A stretch of DNA of 64,000 bases, taken from Actinomyces radicidentis. Lineage in GTDB: Bacteria; Actinomycetota; Actinomycetes; Actinomycetales; Actinomycetaceae. Shown here one piece after another: positions 1-9,692 of this stretch. Numbering within the stretch: position 1 is the first letter of the stretch; each line of letters begins with the position of its first letter. A model generated the notes under the pieces. That model had not been told where the DNA came from, ran no database searches, and saw nothing but the letters and a program-made list of their open reading frames with translations. Position numbers and translations under genes: made by a program. The stretch covers positions 2,542,001 through 2,606,000 of the forward strand of contig NZ_CP014228.1 of NCBI RefSeq assembly GCF_001553565.1, read 5' to 3'.

Positions 1-402
1 GAGGATGAGGCCCACGTGGCACCGCGCCGAGTCGATCAGCTCCCCTCCGGCTCCCACCTGAGCAGGTCCGTCGCGCGCAAGAGCACGGCCGTGCCCGTGA
101 GGTCCTCGCGCTGCGCGCCGACGAGCATCCGGCACTCCCCCGGTCGCTCCGCGTCCCGCCAGACCTGCGGGTCGCGCGTGTGCGGAGTGCAGCCGGGCAG
201 GCGGTCGGAGAGGGATGCCGGGCCACCTGGTGAAGCCGCGCAGGTCGGGGCTGGTGGCGTGCCCCCGGTGGATGAGCGTGCGGTCCGGGTGGAAGGGGCC
301 GAGCTGGTGGAAGGCGTGGTACGTGCCGCGGTGCACGAGGAGGCCGTTCGTGTCGTTGAGCCTGCCCACCGGCGGTGCCAGGTGGACCAGCGGGTAGTCG
401 AC
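1..402 (-). pseudogene. GH32 beta-fructosidase / sucrose-6-phosphate hydrolase remnant (partial at window edge)
   Basis: Read on the minus strand, two GH32 blocks are recognisable in different frames. The first (about 402-210) holds the catalytic-nucleophile motif as GRLNDTNG, then YHAFHQLGPF and GHATSPDL. The second (about 195-40) is shifted by one base and reads GCTPHTRDPQVW, then RMLVGAQREDLTGTAVLL and a stop at 38-36. Between them the usual roughly 60-residue stretch of the first blades is missing. An in-frame stop at 415-417 lies just upstream with no start codon after it, so the 5' end is lost too. The frame broken at 38 seems to resume as EGELIDS toward the window edge. In intact relatives this enzyme hydrolyses sucrose or sucrose-6-phosphate. 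Here it cannot make a working protein; the identification rests on motif order. Confidence 0.8.
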
Positions 403-421
403 GCCCGCGTCCGGTCAGAGA

Positions 422-456
422 GCGGCCCCGGCGTCCGCGTGGGACGCCGGGGCCGC
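422..456 (-). terminator. Intrinsic-type hairpin terminator after the pit operon
   Basis: A perfect 15-bp stem (422-436 with 442-456) closes a 5-base loop, about 20 bases past the stop of the small membrane protein. No T-run follows, as is usual in very GC-rich actinobacteria. Confidence 0.75.
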
Positions 457-476
457 AGCGAGGAGCCGGTCGGCGC

Positions 477-713
477 TCAGTGGAAGTACGGGATGATGAG
501 CCAGACCCCGAACAGGACGATGGCGCCCGCGAGGATGAGGAAGAAGCCGGCGGCGACCTCGGCCGCGTGGAGGCCGGCGACCTCACCGGTCTCGCGCTTG
601 ACGTGCACGTCGTCGAGCATGCGGGCCGCGGCGGCGGTGATGGTGAGGACGAAGCTCGTCGCGACGATGGTGACGAGGGTGACGAGTCCGAGGGACGCCC
701 AGTCGATGCTCAC
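477..713 (-). CDS. Small two-helix membrane protein coupled to the phosphate transporter
   Basis: A 78-residue protein with a hydrophobic segment near the N-terminus (residues 6-30) and another at the C-terminus (55-75, AAGFFLILAGAIVLFGVWLI), joined by a charged loop containing DDVHVKRETGE. The GTG start overlaps the stop of the PiT gene as GTGA, so it is translationally coupled. Small membrane proteins in this position beside pit genes are common in actinobacteria, but I do not recognise a named family. It may be an accessory or regulatory subunit of the carrier; that role is inference from coupling only. Confidence 0.75.
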   Translation of the reverse strand: MSIDWASLGLVTLVTIVATSFVLTITAAAARMLDDVHVKRETGEVAGLHAAEVAAGFFLILAGAIVLFGVWLIIPYFH

Positions 714-1984
714 TTGAGGGTCTCCTTCGTGTCGGACGCGCTGTTGAGGAGGGAGCCGGCGACGCCGGTGTGGGAGGGGCGACCGGTCGGGCCGACGCCG
801 ACGAGCTCCTGGCGGACCTGCTCGCGGGTGCGGGGGGCGCGGCCGAGCTCGGGGTCGTTCTGCTTGGCGACGACGACCTGGTCGGCGTCGTTGACGTTGG
901 AGAAGTCGACCTTGTTGTGGTTCGCCTGGCGGACGATGAGGAAGGCGCCGACGACGAGGAGCGCGATGACGACGAGCGTGCCCAGGGTGCCGCCCTTGAC
1001 GGCGATGAGCGAGGTGATCGCGCCGACGACGCCGGCGCAGGGCAGCGTGATGAGCCAGGCGATGGCCATCTTGCCGAAGGTGCCCCAGGAGACCTTGGTG
1101 CCGCGGCCGATGCCCGTGCCGAGGACGGAGCCCGTGCAGATGTGGGTCGTCGAGAGGGCGAAGCCGAGGTGGGAGGAGGCGAGGATGGCGACCGTCGAGG
1201 CCGTCTCCGCGGCGAAGCCCTGCGGGGAGTCGACGTGGACGAGGCCCTTGCCCATGGTGCGCATGATGCGCCAGCCGCCGGAGTAGGTGCCCAGGCCGAT
1301 GGCGAGGCCCGCGGCGAGGATGACCCAGGCGTGCGGGCCGGTGCCGCTGGCCTGGTAGCCGGAGGCGACGAGGACGAGGGTGATGACGCCCATCGTCTTC
1401 TGGCCGTCGGAGGTGCCGTGGGCGAGCGCGACCATGGAGGCCGAGACGCGCTGGCCGTTGCGGAAGATCTTCTCCGAGTAGGGGTCGGTCGGGTTGGCGA
1501 TGCGGTAGGCGAACCAGGTGGCGAGCGCGGAGGCGGCGCCGGCGACCATCGGGGCGACGAGCGCCGGGAGGATCACCTTGGACATGACCGTGCCCCAGTG
1601 GACGCCCTGGACGCCCGCGGAGACCATGACGGCGCCGATGAGGCCGCCGAAGAGCGCGTGCGAGGAGGAGGACGGCAGGCCGAAGAGCCAGGTCGCCAGG
1701 TTCCACAGGATGGCGCCGGCCAGGCCCGCGAAGACCATGGCGGGTGCGGCCTGGATGAGGCTGTCGTCGAAGAGGCCGCCGGAGATGGTCTTGGCGACCT
1801 CCGTGGAGAGCGTCGCGCCCACGACGTTGAGGATCGCGGCGACGAGGACGGCGCGGCGCGGCGTGAAGGCGCCGGTGGCGACCGAGGTCGCCATGGCGTT
1901 GGCCGAGTCGTGGAAGCCGTTGGTGAAGTCGAAGATGATGGCGGTCACCACGACGACGATCACGATGAAGAGGGTTGCTGACAT
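710..1984 (-). CDS. pit: Low-affinity inorganic phosphate transporter, PiT family
   Basis: A 424-residue polytopic membrane protein that imports phosphate (as metal-phosphate) driven by the proton or sodium gradient. Both halves of the inverted PiT repeat are visible: GFHDSANAMATSVATGA near residue 25 and HGTSDGQKTMGVI in the middle, followed by the second-half motif SSHLGFALSTTHICTG. The ATG at 1984 follows a GGAAAG ribosome site; a longer upstream reading frame is low-complexity and lies in the promoter region. It is first in a two-gene unit with the 78-residue membrane protein. A PhoP-box-like direct repeat at 2129-2150 sits about 145 bases upstream, suggesting control by phosphate supply. 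Confidence 0.93.
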   Translation of the reverse strand: MSATLFIVIVVVVTAIIFDFTNGFHDSANAMATSVATGAFTPRRAVLVAAILNVVGATLSTEVAKTISGGLFDDSLIQAAPAMVFAGLAGAILWNLATWLFGLPSSSSHALFGGLIGAVMVSAGVQGVHWGTVMSKVILPALVAPMVAGAASALATWFAYRIANPTDPYSEKIFRNGQRVSASMVALAHGTSDGQKTMGVITLVLVASGYQASGTGPHAWVILAAGLAIGLGTYSGGWRIMRTMGKGLVHVDSPQGFAAETASTVAILASSHLGFALSTTHICTGSVLGTGIGRGTKVSWGTFGKMAIAWLITLPCAGVVGAITSLIAVKGGTLGTLVVIALLVVGAFLIVRQANHNKVDFSNVNDADQVVVAKQNDPELGRAPRTREQVRQELVGVGPTGRPSHTGVAGSLLNSASDTKETLK

Positions 1985-2128
1985 GCGCTTTCCGGTTGGT
2001 TCCGACAGCTGCCGGGCCCTGGTGGCGCGCGCTGGGCGCGTGCTCGGCCGGGGCGGCCGGACCGCCGGCGGGCGGTCCTCGATCATTGTTACCGGGGTGG
2101 GAGGGGCGGCGACACCGAGATCCCGGGA

Positions 2129-2150
2129 GTTCACCAACTGTTCATCCAGG
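2129..2150 (+). promoter_or_regulatory. PhoP-box-like direct repeat
   Basis: Two adjacent 11-base units, GTTCACCAACT and GTTCATCCAGG, match the GTTCACC-type direct repeat bound by PhoP in Streptomyces. The element lies 145 bases upstream of pit and 193 upstream of the sugar MFS gene. Match is by eye; only one pair of units is visible. Confidence 0.6.
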
Positions 2151-2221
2151 AGGGGCGTGGGCCTCGTCACCCGGGGGCCGCAACGCGGGGCCAAGGTCTC
2201 GGGGTCCCGGGTCGCGTGATC

Positions 2222-2255
2222 GACACCACCTGACACGATCTAGGGTTGTGGTGTC
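2222..2255. promoter_or_regulatory. Inverted repeat, possible operator
   Basis: Eight-base arms GACACCAC and GTGGTGTC separated by 18 bases, about 90 bases upstream of the sugar-transporter start. It could be a repressor site for the MFS gene or a weak hairpin; no regulator gene is adjacent. Confidence 0.4.
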
Positions 2256-2342
2256 TGAGGAAGGTGGTCGCGTCTAGGGTCTCCCCGTCACCGCTCGACG
2301 GGCGCCCCGCCCGTCCGGTCCCCGTCTCACGGAGGAACCCGC

Positions 2343-3797
2343 ATGTCAGTCCAGAGCGCTACGCAGGCGTCCCGGGCCGCCTCCCCGGCGGTCCAGCAGC
2401 CCGTGCGCGGGAGCGCGCCCCGACGTCGCCCCGTCCGGCTCGTCGCCCTCATCGCGACACTCGGCTCCCTCCTGTTCGGCTACGACACGGGCGTCATCTC
2501 CGGCGCGCTGCCCTTCATGTCCCTGCCCGCCGACCAGGGCGGCCTCGGCCTCAGCCCCGCCGCCAAGGGCTTCGTCACCGGGGCCCTGCCGCTCGGCGCC
2601 GCCCTCGGAGCCCTCCTGGGCGGAGCGCTCGCCGACGCGATCGGCCGGCGCCGCGGGCTCCTCGTCCTCGCCTCCGTCTTCCTCGCCGGCGCCCTTGGCA
2701 CCGCCCTCGCGCCCGGCTACGGCGTCATGGTCCTGTTCCGCGTCGTCCTCGGCGTCGCCGTCGGCGGCGCCTCGACCACCGTGCCCGTCTACCTCGCCGA
2801 GATCTCCCCCGCGGCCAAGCGCGGCTCCGTCGTCGCCGTCGACCAGGTCATGATCGTCTCCGGCCAGCTCGCCGCCTACGCCATCAACGCGGGCATCGCC
2901 GCCGCCTACGACGACCCGACCGCCTGGCGCTGGATGCTCTCGGTCGCCACCCTGCCCGCCGTCGCCCTGTGGGTGGGCATGCGGGTCATGCCCGAGTCGC
3001 CGCGCTGGTACGTCTCCCACGGCCGCGACGACGACGCCCGCACCGTCCTCACCCAGCTCGCCGACGACGCCCACCCCGAGGACCCCGAGGAGACGATCGC
3101 CGGCATGCGCCGCTCGCTCGCCTCGGAGGAGCAGGTCGGCCGCGTCCGCCTCACCGACCTCGCGACCCCCTGGATCCTGCGCATCGTCGCCGTCGGCATG
3201 GGCCTGTCGGTCATCCAGCAGATCACCGGCGTCAACGCGATCATGTACTTCGCCCCGACGATCCTCGCCTCGACGGGGCTCGGCACGAACGCCGCCCTCG
3301 CGGCCACCATCGCCAACGGCGTCGTCTCCGTCCTCGCCGCGCTGCTCGGGCTCTGGCTCGTCCGCGTCCTGCCCCGCAAGCGGCTCCTGGCCGTCGGGCA
3401 GGGCCTCATCGTCGCCACCCTCGTCGGCATCGGGGCCATCTCGCTCGCCACTGACGGCACCGGTGCCACCTGGCCCGTGCTCCTCCTCATGCTCGTCTTC
3501 CTCGTCGGTCAGCAGGGCGCCGTCTCCCCCGTCACCTGGGTCATGCTCTCCGAGGTCTTCCCGCTGCGGGTGCGCGGCGTTGGCGTCGGCGTCTCCGTCC
3601 TCGTCCAGTGGGTCGCCAACGCGATCATCTCCTCGACCTTCCCCGTGCTCCTCGCGCGCGCAGGGCTCGGGCCCGTCTTCCTCGTCTTCGCGGCCCTCAA
3701 CGTCATCGCCCTGCTTCTTGCGCAACGCTTCCTGCCCGAGACGTCGCGCATGACGCTCGAGGACATCGAGCGGCACTGGGCGCCCGCCGAGCGCTGA
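2343..3797 (+). CDS. MFS sugar/H+ symporter, sugar porter (SP) family
   Basis: A 484-residue 12-helix transporter of the GalP/XylE/AraE type. Visible sugar-porter signatures are LFGYDTGVISGALPF in helix 1, DAIGRRRG in the 2-3 loop, PESPRWYVSHGR before the central loop, QQITGVNAIMYFAPTI in helix 7 and PETSRMTLEDIERHW at the C-terminus. The QQITGxNAIMYYAP segment lines the hexose site in characterised members, so a monosaccharide such as glucose, galactose, xylose or arabinose is the likely substrate; sequence alone does not decide which. The ATG has a GGAGGA ribosome site seven bases upstream. The gene appears to be a single unit bounded downstream by a hairpin at 3853-3874. Confidence 0.9.
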   Translation: MSVQSATQASRAASPAVQQPVRGSAPRRRPVRLVALIATLGSLLFGYDTGVISGALPFMSLPADQGGLGLSPAAKGFVTGALPLGAALGALLGGALADAIGRRRGLLVLASVFLAGALGTALAPGYGVMVLFRVVLGVAVGGASTTVPVYLAEISPAAKRGSVVAVDQVMIVSGQLAAYAINAGIAAAYDDPTAWRWMLSVATLPAVALWVGMRVMPESPRWYVSHGRDDDARTVLTQLADDAHPEDPEETIAGMRRSLASEEQVGRVRLTDLATPWILRIVAVGMGLSVIQQITGVNAIMYFAPTILASTGLGTNAALAATIANGVVSVLAALLGLWLVRVLPRKRLLAVGQGLIVATLVGIGAISLATDGTGATWPVLLLMLVFLVGQQGAVSPVTWVMLSEVFPLRVRGVGVGVSVLVQWVANAIISSTFPVLLARAGLGPVFLVFAALNVIALLLAQRFLPETSRMTLEDIERHWAPAER

Positions 3798-3852
3798 GGC
3801 CGCCCGGACTCGCCGCACGAGTCGACTCGCGCACACTCCTGAGAGCCGTCGC

Positions 3853-3874
3853 GCCCGTCCGCTCGCGGACGGGC
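3853..3874 (+). terminator. Hairpin between the two MFS genes
   Basis: Nine-bp stem (3853-3861 with 3866-3874), loop CTCG. It abuts the -10 box (CATCAT, 3874-3879) of the next gene, so termination and initiation signals are packed together. Confidence 0.5.
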
Positions 3875-3885
3875 ATCATGGCCGG

Positions 3886-5367
3886 GTGAGGACCCCACGA
3901 CGTCGACGCCCCGACAGCGGCGCACCGCGCACCGACGACGCCGGTCCGGTACTGCGCGCCCTCGGCGCCAGCGTCTACGCCCCGACAGCGATCTTCGCGA
4001 TCGGACAGGGCGCCATCCAGCCCGTCCTCGTCCTCGCCGCCATCAAGGTCGGCATGAGCCGCCCGGCCGCCGCCTCCGTCATGGGCCTGCTCGGCCTCGT
4101 CGGCGTCGTCTCCGCCCCTCTGGCCGGGATGGTCGTCGCTCGCGCCGGCGGACGCCGCTCCATGGTGCTCGGCACCGTCCTCGCCGTCGGCGCCGCGAGC
4201 GGCATCGTCGCCGCCGTGTCCGTGCCCTCCGCCGTGTCCGTCGACGTCTTCGTCGCCGCCGTCGTGCTCCAGGGGATCGCCGGCAACCTGTGGGGCCTCG
4301 CCCGCCAGGGCTACGTCGCCGACGCCGTCCCCGTCTGGGCCCGGGCCCGCGCCCTGTCCTTCCTCGGCGGGATGATGCGCCTCGGCGTGCTCGTCGGACC
4401 CGCCATCGGCTCGGCCGTCATCGTCGTCGCCGGACTGCGCGGCCCCTTCGTCCTCCAGACGGCCATGGCGCTGGCCGCGCTGTGGCTCGTCCTCGCCAAG
4501 GCCCTGCCGACGGCGCAGCTGCACGAGGCGCGCGCCCTCGCCGAGGCTGAGCGGCTCGCCATCCGCCAGGAGCCGGGTGCCGCTCCCGGACCGGGGACGG
4601 ACGGCGGCGGGGCCGCGGACGCGGCACCCGCCCCGGACCCGGTGACCGCGCCCGAGGACGCCACCACGGGCGCCCCAGGTGACGTCGCGGCGCCGGCCCC
4701 CGCGACGCGCACGACGCCCGAGCGCACCCGCACCGCGGTCGACCTGCGCGCCACCGCCGTCGTCGCCGTCGCCATGACGTGCCTGCAGCTCCTGCGCACC
4801 AACCGCAACGTCCTCGTCCCCCTGTGGGGCACGCACCTCGGCATGTCCGAGGCCCTCATCTCCGCCACCTTCGCGGCCGGAGCCCTCCTCGACGTCGCCA
4901 TGTTCCTGTCCTCGGGCCGCTGGATGGACCGCTACGGGCGCCTCGCCGGGATCCTCCCCTCACTGCTCATCATGGGCGCCTCCGTCGTCGTCACCGTCGT
5001 GTGGACGACGCCGGTCGGCTTCGTCGTCGGCACCTGCCTCATGGGCTTCGGCAACGGCTTCGGCTCCGGCATCGTCATGACGATGGGCGCCGACCTCGCC
5101 CCCGTGCCCGGGCGCGAGAGCTTCCTCGGCTGGTGGCAGGGCATCGGCAACGTCGGCGCCGCCGCCGGACCCTTCATCGTCTCCGTCCTCACGGCCACGG
5201 TCGGCCTCACCGCGGGCATGTGGGCCACGGCCGCCCTCGGGCTCGTCGCCGGCACGTGGGCCTGGATCGCGGTGCCGCGCGCCTACGCGCACGCGGGAAT
5301 CGACATGCGCGGGCGCTCCCTGCCCTGGCCGGACGCGAGCCGTGCCCGACGCCTCACCTCGGAATGA
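3886..5367 (+). CDS. MFS transporter with long central loop
   Basis: A 493-residue major facilitator protein with two blocks of six predicted membrane helices. The 2-3 loop reads AGMVVARAGGRRSMVLG and the 8-9 loop SGRWMDRYGRLAGILPS, both MFS motif A. Between the halves (about residues 205-285) is a hydrophilic Ala/Pro/Asp-rich loop that is poorly constrained. The family is typical of drug or metabolite efflux; no substrate can be assigned. The GTG start has CATCAT ending six bases upstream, consistent with a leaderless message. The Hsp70-like gene begins 35 bases after its stop, with its own promoter. Confidence 0.8.
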   Translation: MRTPRRRRPDSGAPRTDDAGPVLRALGASVYAPTAIFAIGQGAIQPVLVLAAIKVGMSRPAAASVMGLLGLVGVVSAPLAGMVVARAGGRRSMVLGTVLAVGAASGIVAAVSVPSAVSVDVFVAAVVLQGIAGNLWGLARQGYVADAVPVWARARALSFLGGMMRLGVLVGPAIGSAVIVVAGLRGPFVLQTAMALAALWLVLAKALPTAQLHEARALAEAERLAIRQEPGAAPGPGTDGGGAADAAPAPDPVTAPEDATTGAPGDVAAPAPATRTTPERTRTAVDLRATAVVAVAMTCLQLLRTNRNVLVPLWGTHLGMSEALISATFAAGALLDVAMFLSSGRWMDRYGRLAGILPSLLIMGASVVVTVVWTTPVGFVVGTCLMGFGNGFGSGIVMTMGADLAPVPGRESFLGWWQGIGNVGAAAGPFIVSVLTATVGLTAGMWATAALGLVAGTWAWIAVPRAYAHAGIDMRGRSLPWPDASRARRLTSE

Positions 5368-5389
5368 CAGGACGCTCCGCGCCCGACGA

Positions 5390-5395
5390 TAGGGT
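5390..5395 (+). promoter_or_regulatory. Leaderless -10 box of the Hsp70-like gene
   Basis: TAGGGT ends six bases before the ATG at 5402, so transcription would start at the start codon. The GGAG at 5397-5400 is one base from ATG, too close to act as a ribosome site. ATGACA at 5364-5369 is a possible -35 with a long 20-base spacer. Confidence 0.6.
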
Positions 5396-5401
5396 CGGAG
5401 C

Positions 5402-6982
<1,581 letters not shown>

Positions 6983-7009
6983 TCCGCCCTGACCAGCGCA
7001 GAGCCGGCC

Positions 7010-7043
7010 GCGGGCCCCGTCGATCGCGATCGACGGGGCCCGC
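7010..7043. terminator. Bidirectional hairpin between convergent genes
   Basis: Perfect 15-bp stem (7010-7024 with 7029-7043), loop CGCG. It serves the Hsp70-like gene on the plus strand and the aldo/keto reductase on the minus strand. Confidence 0.8.
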
Positions 7044-7104
7044 AGCGCGTTCTGGTGCGTGCGACGCGCTGAGCCCGCCTGGGACCGGCGCGGTCGCGAG
7101 GTGC

Positions 7105-8061
7105 TCAGTCCTGCGCGGCGGCGGCCTCGTCGGAGGCGGCCGTGAGGCGCTCGGTCTCCTCGGCGGACAGCTCGAGGTCGAGGGCGACCAGGATCGGGCT
7201 CAACTGCTCGACGGTGCGGGCGGAGGCCAGCGGGGCGACGACGCCCGGACGGTCCCGCAGCCACGCCAGGGCCACGGCGGCCGGCTCGACCTCATGGGCG
7301 GCGGCGACCTCGCGGAGCACCTCGACGGCGGCGAAGGAGGGCGCGTTGAGGTAGGCGCTCACCATGCCGGCGCGCTCGCTCGTCACGGGCTCGCCCTCGC
7401 GGTACTTGCCGGTGAGGAAGCCGGCGGCGAGGGAGAAGTACGGGACGAGGCCCATCCCGGCGCGCTCGGCGATCTCGCCGCGGTTGCCCGGTCCCTCGAC
7501 GTCGCCGCGGTGCAGGAGGTTGTAGTGCGGCTGGAGGGCGACGGGGCGCTCATAGCCGTGGGCGTCGGCGATCTCGAGCCACTGCGTGAGGCGCTCGGGC
7601 GTGTAGTTGGAGACCGCGACGTAGCGGGTGAGGCCCTCGGAGCGGAGCTCCTCGAAGGCCGCGACGGTCTCCTCCAGCGGCGTCTCCGGGTCGTCGAAGT
7701 GCGCGTAGTAGAGGTCGACGTGGTCGGTGCGCAGGCGCTGGAGGGACTCGCGCAGGGCGGTGCGGACGTTCTCGGCCGCGAGGCCCTTGCGGTCGGGCTT
7801 GGTGGCGACCTTGGTGGCGATGATGACGTCGTCGCGGCGGCCGCGGGCGTCGAGCCAGGAGCCGATGACGGACTCGGACTCGCCGCCGACGTGGCCGTCG
7901 GCCCAGGCGGAGTAGCCGTCGGCGGTGTCGATGAAGTTGCCGCCGCCGACGAGGTAGGCGTCGAGGACGGCGTGGGAGGTCTCCTCGTCGGAGGTCCAGC
8001 CGAAGGTGTTGCCCCCGAGTCCGATGCGGCTGACGTCCAGGTTCGAGCTGCCGAGCTTCAT
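7105..8061 (-). CDS. Aldo/keto reductase (oxidoreductase of the IolS/YajO-like group)
   Basis: A 318-residue NADPH-dependent (beta/alpha)8-barrel reductase. The catalytic tetrad is visible: Asp and Tyr in NFIDTADGYSAW (about residues 46-57), Lys in IIATKVATKP, His in DLYYAHFDDPETPL. The C-terminal cofactor region VAPLASARTVEQL also fits. The ATG at 8061 follows AAAGG eight bases upstream. An upstream open frame on this strand is Arg-rich junk overlapping a terminator and was not used. The substrate is unknown; family members reduce sugars and small aldehydes. Single gene between two hairpins. Confidence 0.88.
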   Translation of the reverse strand: MKLGSSNLDVSRIGLGGNTFGWTSDEETSHAVLDAYLVGGGNFIDTADGYSAWADGHVGGESESVIGSWLDARGRRDDVIIATKVATKPDRKGLAAENVRTALRESLQRLRTDHVDLYYAHFDDPETPLEETVAAFEELRSEGLTRYVAVSNYTPERLTQWLEIADAHGYERPVALQPHYNLLHRGDVEGPGNRGEIAERAGMGLVPYFSLAAGFLTGKYREGEPVTSERAGMVSAYLNAPSFAAVEVLREVAAAHEVEPAAVALAWLRDRPGVVAPLASARTVEQLSPILVALDLELSAEETERLTAASDEAAAAQD

Positions 8062-8104
8062 GGTGAGCCTTTCGTCGAGGTGGCAGGTGCTCTTGACACT
8101 ACGA

Positions 8105-8139
8105 CGAGGCCGGACGCCCGTGAAGGGAGTCCGGCCTCG
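8105..8139 (-). terminator. Hairpin after the MerR gene
   Basis: Eleven-bp stem (8105-8115 with 8129-8139) with a 13-base loop, between the stop of the MerR gene and the start of the aldo/keto reductase on the same strand. Confidence 0.65.
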
Positions 8140-8162
8140 GTTTCGCTTGTGGGGTGTCCGGC

Positions 8163-8732
8163 TCAGCCGGCCTGGCGCTTGGCGGCGCGGCGCTTGGCGA
8201 GCTCGTCCTCGACGACCGGGGGCTCCTCGGCGGTCTCGGTGGGCAGGGCGGCGAGGGAGCCCTCGACCTCGTGCCACACTCGGCCGACGGCGATGCCGAA
8301 GACGCCCTGACCGCCCTGGACGAGGTCGACGACCTCGTCGGCGCTCGTGCACTCGTAGACGGAGGCGCCGTCGCTCATGAGGGTGATGGCGGTGAGGTCC
8401 TCGACGCCGCGCTCGTGGAGGGCGTTGACGGCGATGCGGATCTGCTGGAGGGAGACGCCGGTGTCCAGGAGCCGCTTGACGATCTTGAGCAGGAGGATGT
8501 CGCGGAAGGCGTACAGGCGCTGGGAGCCGGAGCCCTTGGCGCCTCGGATCGAGGGCTCGACGAGGCCGGTGCGGGCCCAGTAGTCGAGCTGGCGGTAGGT
8601 GATGCCGGCGGCCCGGCAGGCGACGGGGCCGCGGTAGCCGGTGTTGACGTCGAGCTCGGGGAGCGGGTCGCCGAAGAGCATTCCCTGGGTGCGCTGGGGT
8701 GCGGCGGGTGCACTCGCTTCGTTCGCGCTCAC
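8163..8732 (-). CDS. MerR-family regulator (Rv1830-type)
   Basis: A 189-residue regulator. The winged-helix motif GITYRQLDYWARTGLVEPS lies at residues 42-60, followed by a wing and SQRLYAFRDILLLKIVKRLLDTG. After residue 110 is a mixed domain with VFGIAVGRVWHEVEGSLAALP. It lacks the metal-binding cysteines of MerR/CueR, fitting the actinobacterial MerR proteins encoded beside the bifunctional nuclease and GarA (Mycobacterium tuberculosis Rv1827-Rv1830 order). The GTG start at 8732 has AGGAG nine bases upstream. It probably dimerises and controls growth or division genes as the paralogous FtsR does; specific targets are not evident. Confidence 0.88.
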   Translation of the reverse strand: MSANEASAPAAPQRTQGMLFGDPLPELDVNTGYRGPVACRAAGITYRQLDYWARTGLVEPSIRGAKGSGSQRLYAFRDILLLKIVKRLLDTGVSLQQIRIAVNALHERGVEDLTAITLMSDGASVYECTSADEVVDLVQGGQGVFGIAVGRVWHEVEGSLAALPTETAEEPPVVEDELAKRRAAKRQAG

Positions 8733-9015
8733 TGGTGGCTCCTGTCGGTTCGGGGACGTGCGGTGGGACGCACGGTCGGGCCGGTCCTCCCGGCCGGGCA
8801 CCACGATAGGTGGCGGCGGGCCCCTCCTCAATGAAGGGCGCGCCGGTCCGCCGCGTGGTGCGGGTCCCGTCGGGCCGGCCCCGCCGGGCGCCGCCCGACC
8901 GAGCGGCGGGAATCCGCGTGGTTCCGCGCCCGTCATCCTTCCGGAGGAGGAACTAGCGTGTGAGGCACCGCACAAAACGAGTCACACGAGTCACATGCGT
9001 CCCGCGTGTCGCAGG

Positions 9016-9543
9016 TCAGTCGACCCGGACAGCGTCCTCGTCGAGGGTCTCCAGCTCCTGCCTCCACGCCGCGACGCGGGCCTCCGAGCCCTCCGAGGCG
9101 AGGTCGAGGCGGTGCGTGTCGAGCAGCCGCTCCGTGGCGACGATCCTGAGGCCGCCCCGCTGGGTGAGCATGAGGGCGTCACCCGTCGAGCAGGCGAGCG
9201 CCTCGACCGGCGTCGGGCCGTCGGCGGCCCCCGTGCCGTGGGGACTGGCTGCCTCGGTGGAGGGCTCCCCGGATCGGCGCAGACGGATGTGCGCCGTGAG
9301 TGCCGCGTCGGCGTCCACGTCGAGCACGGCGTCGACGGGCTCGGCCCCGAGCGCGAGGCACGTGCGGGTGAGCAGGTCGACCCAGCTGGGGGCGGTGACG
9401 CCGTCGGAGCCGGAGAGGAGGAGCCCCTCGCGGGCGGTGACCGGGACGGCGACCATCGCCGGGCCGGCCACCTCGACGAGGATGGCAACGAGCCCGGTGC
9501 TGGAGTCGGTGGCGCGAACGCCCACGAGAGTCATCGGCCGCAC
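9016..9543 (-). CDS. Bifunctional nuclease-family protein (DUF151)
   Basis: A 175-residue protein of the BFN/DUF151 family, whose members have been reported to have DNase/RNase activity. The typical start MRPMTLVGVRA, the central GREGLLLSGSDGV-like region and the conserved order between the two MerR genes support the call. Conservation of the classical GREA(R/L)..AIAL core is weak here (TAREGLLLSG), so activity is uncertain. The GTG at 9543 is preceded by TAGGCT ending six bases upstream (9550-9555), so the message is probably leaderless; the internal ATG at 9534 is the alternative start. Confidence 0.75.
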   Translation of the reverse strand: MRPMTLVGVRATDSSTGLVAILVEVAGPAMVAVPVTAREGLLLSGSDGVTAPSWVDLLTRTCLALGAEPVDAVLDVDADAALTAHIRLRRSGEPSTEAASPHGTGAADGPTPVEALACSTGDALMLTQRGGLRIVATERLLDTHRLDLASEGSEARVAAWRQELETLDEDAVRVD

Positions 9544-9692
9544 GTCGTCAGCCTACGGACGCGCGGGCGGCGTGTCCTCGGAATGGGGTCCACGCTTGTC
9601 GATTGCACGGATCGCTCACGTCCCGTTGACGGCGGCGGGCGCCGAGGGACTCTCGCGCCCCTGGGCTGAGCGCGTCGCGCACCCAGCGAGAC

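Larger units (their letters stand above)
1985..2342. promoter_or_regulatory. 358-base divergent intergenic region between pit and the sugar MFS gene
   Basis: No coding region is supported here. It contains the PhoP-box-like repeat (2129-2150), an inverted repeat (2222-2255), and a possible -10 TAGGGT at 2275-2280 for the plus-strand MFS gene. The ribosome site GGAGGA for that gene lies at 2331-2336. Confidence 0.6.

Noticed and set aside
16..717. Plus-strand open frame at the left edge
   Set aside because: It is antisense to the GH32 remnant and the small membrane gene; its codons show no protein-like pattern.
770..1981. Plus-strand open frame opposite pit
   Set aside because: Acidic low-complexity shadow of the transporter gene.
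2346..3836. Minus-strand frame opposite the sugar MFS
   Set aside because: Glu/Asp/Gly-rich shadow with no domain.
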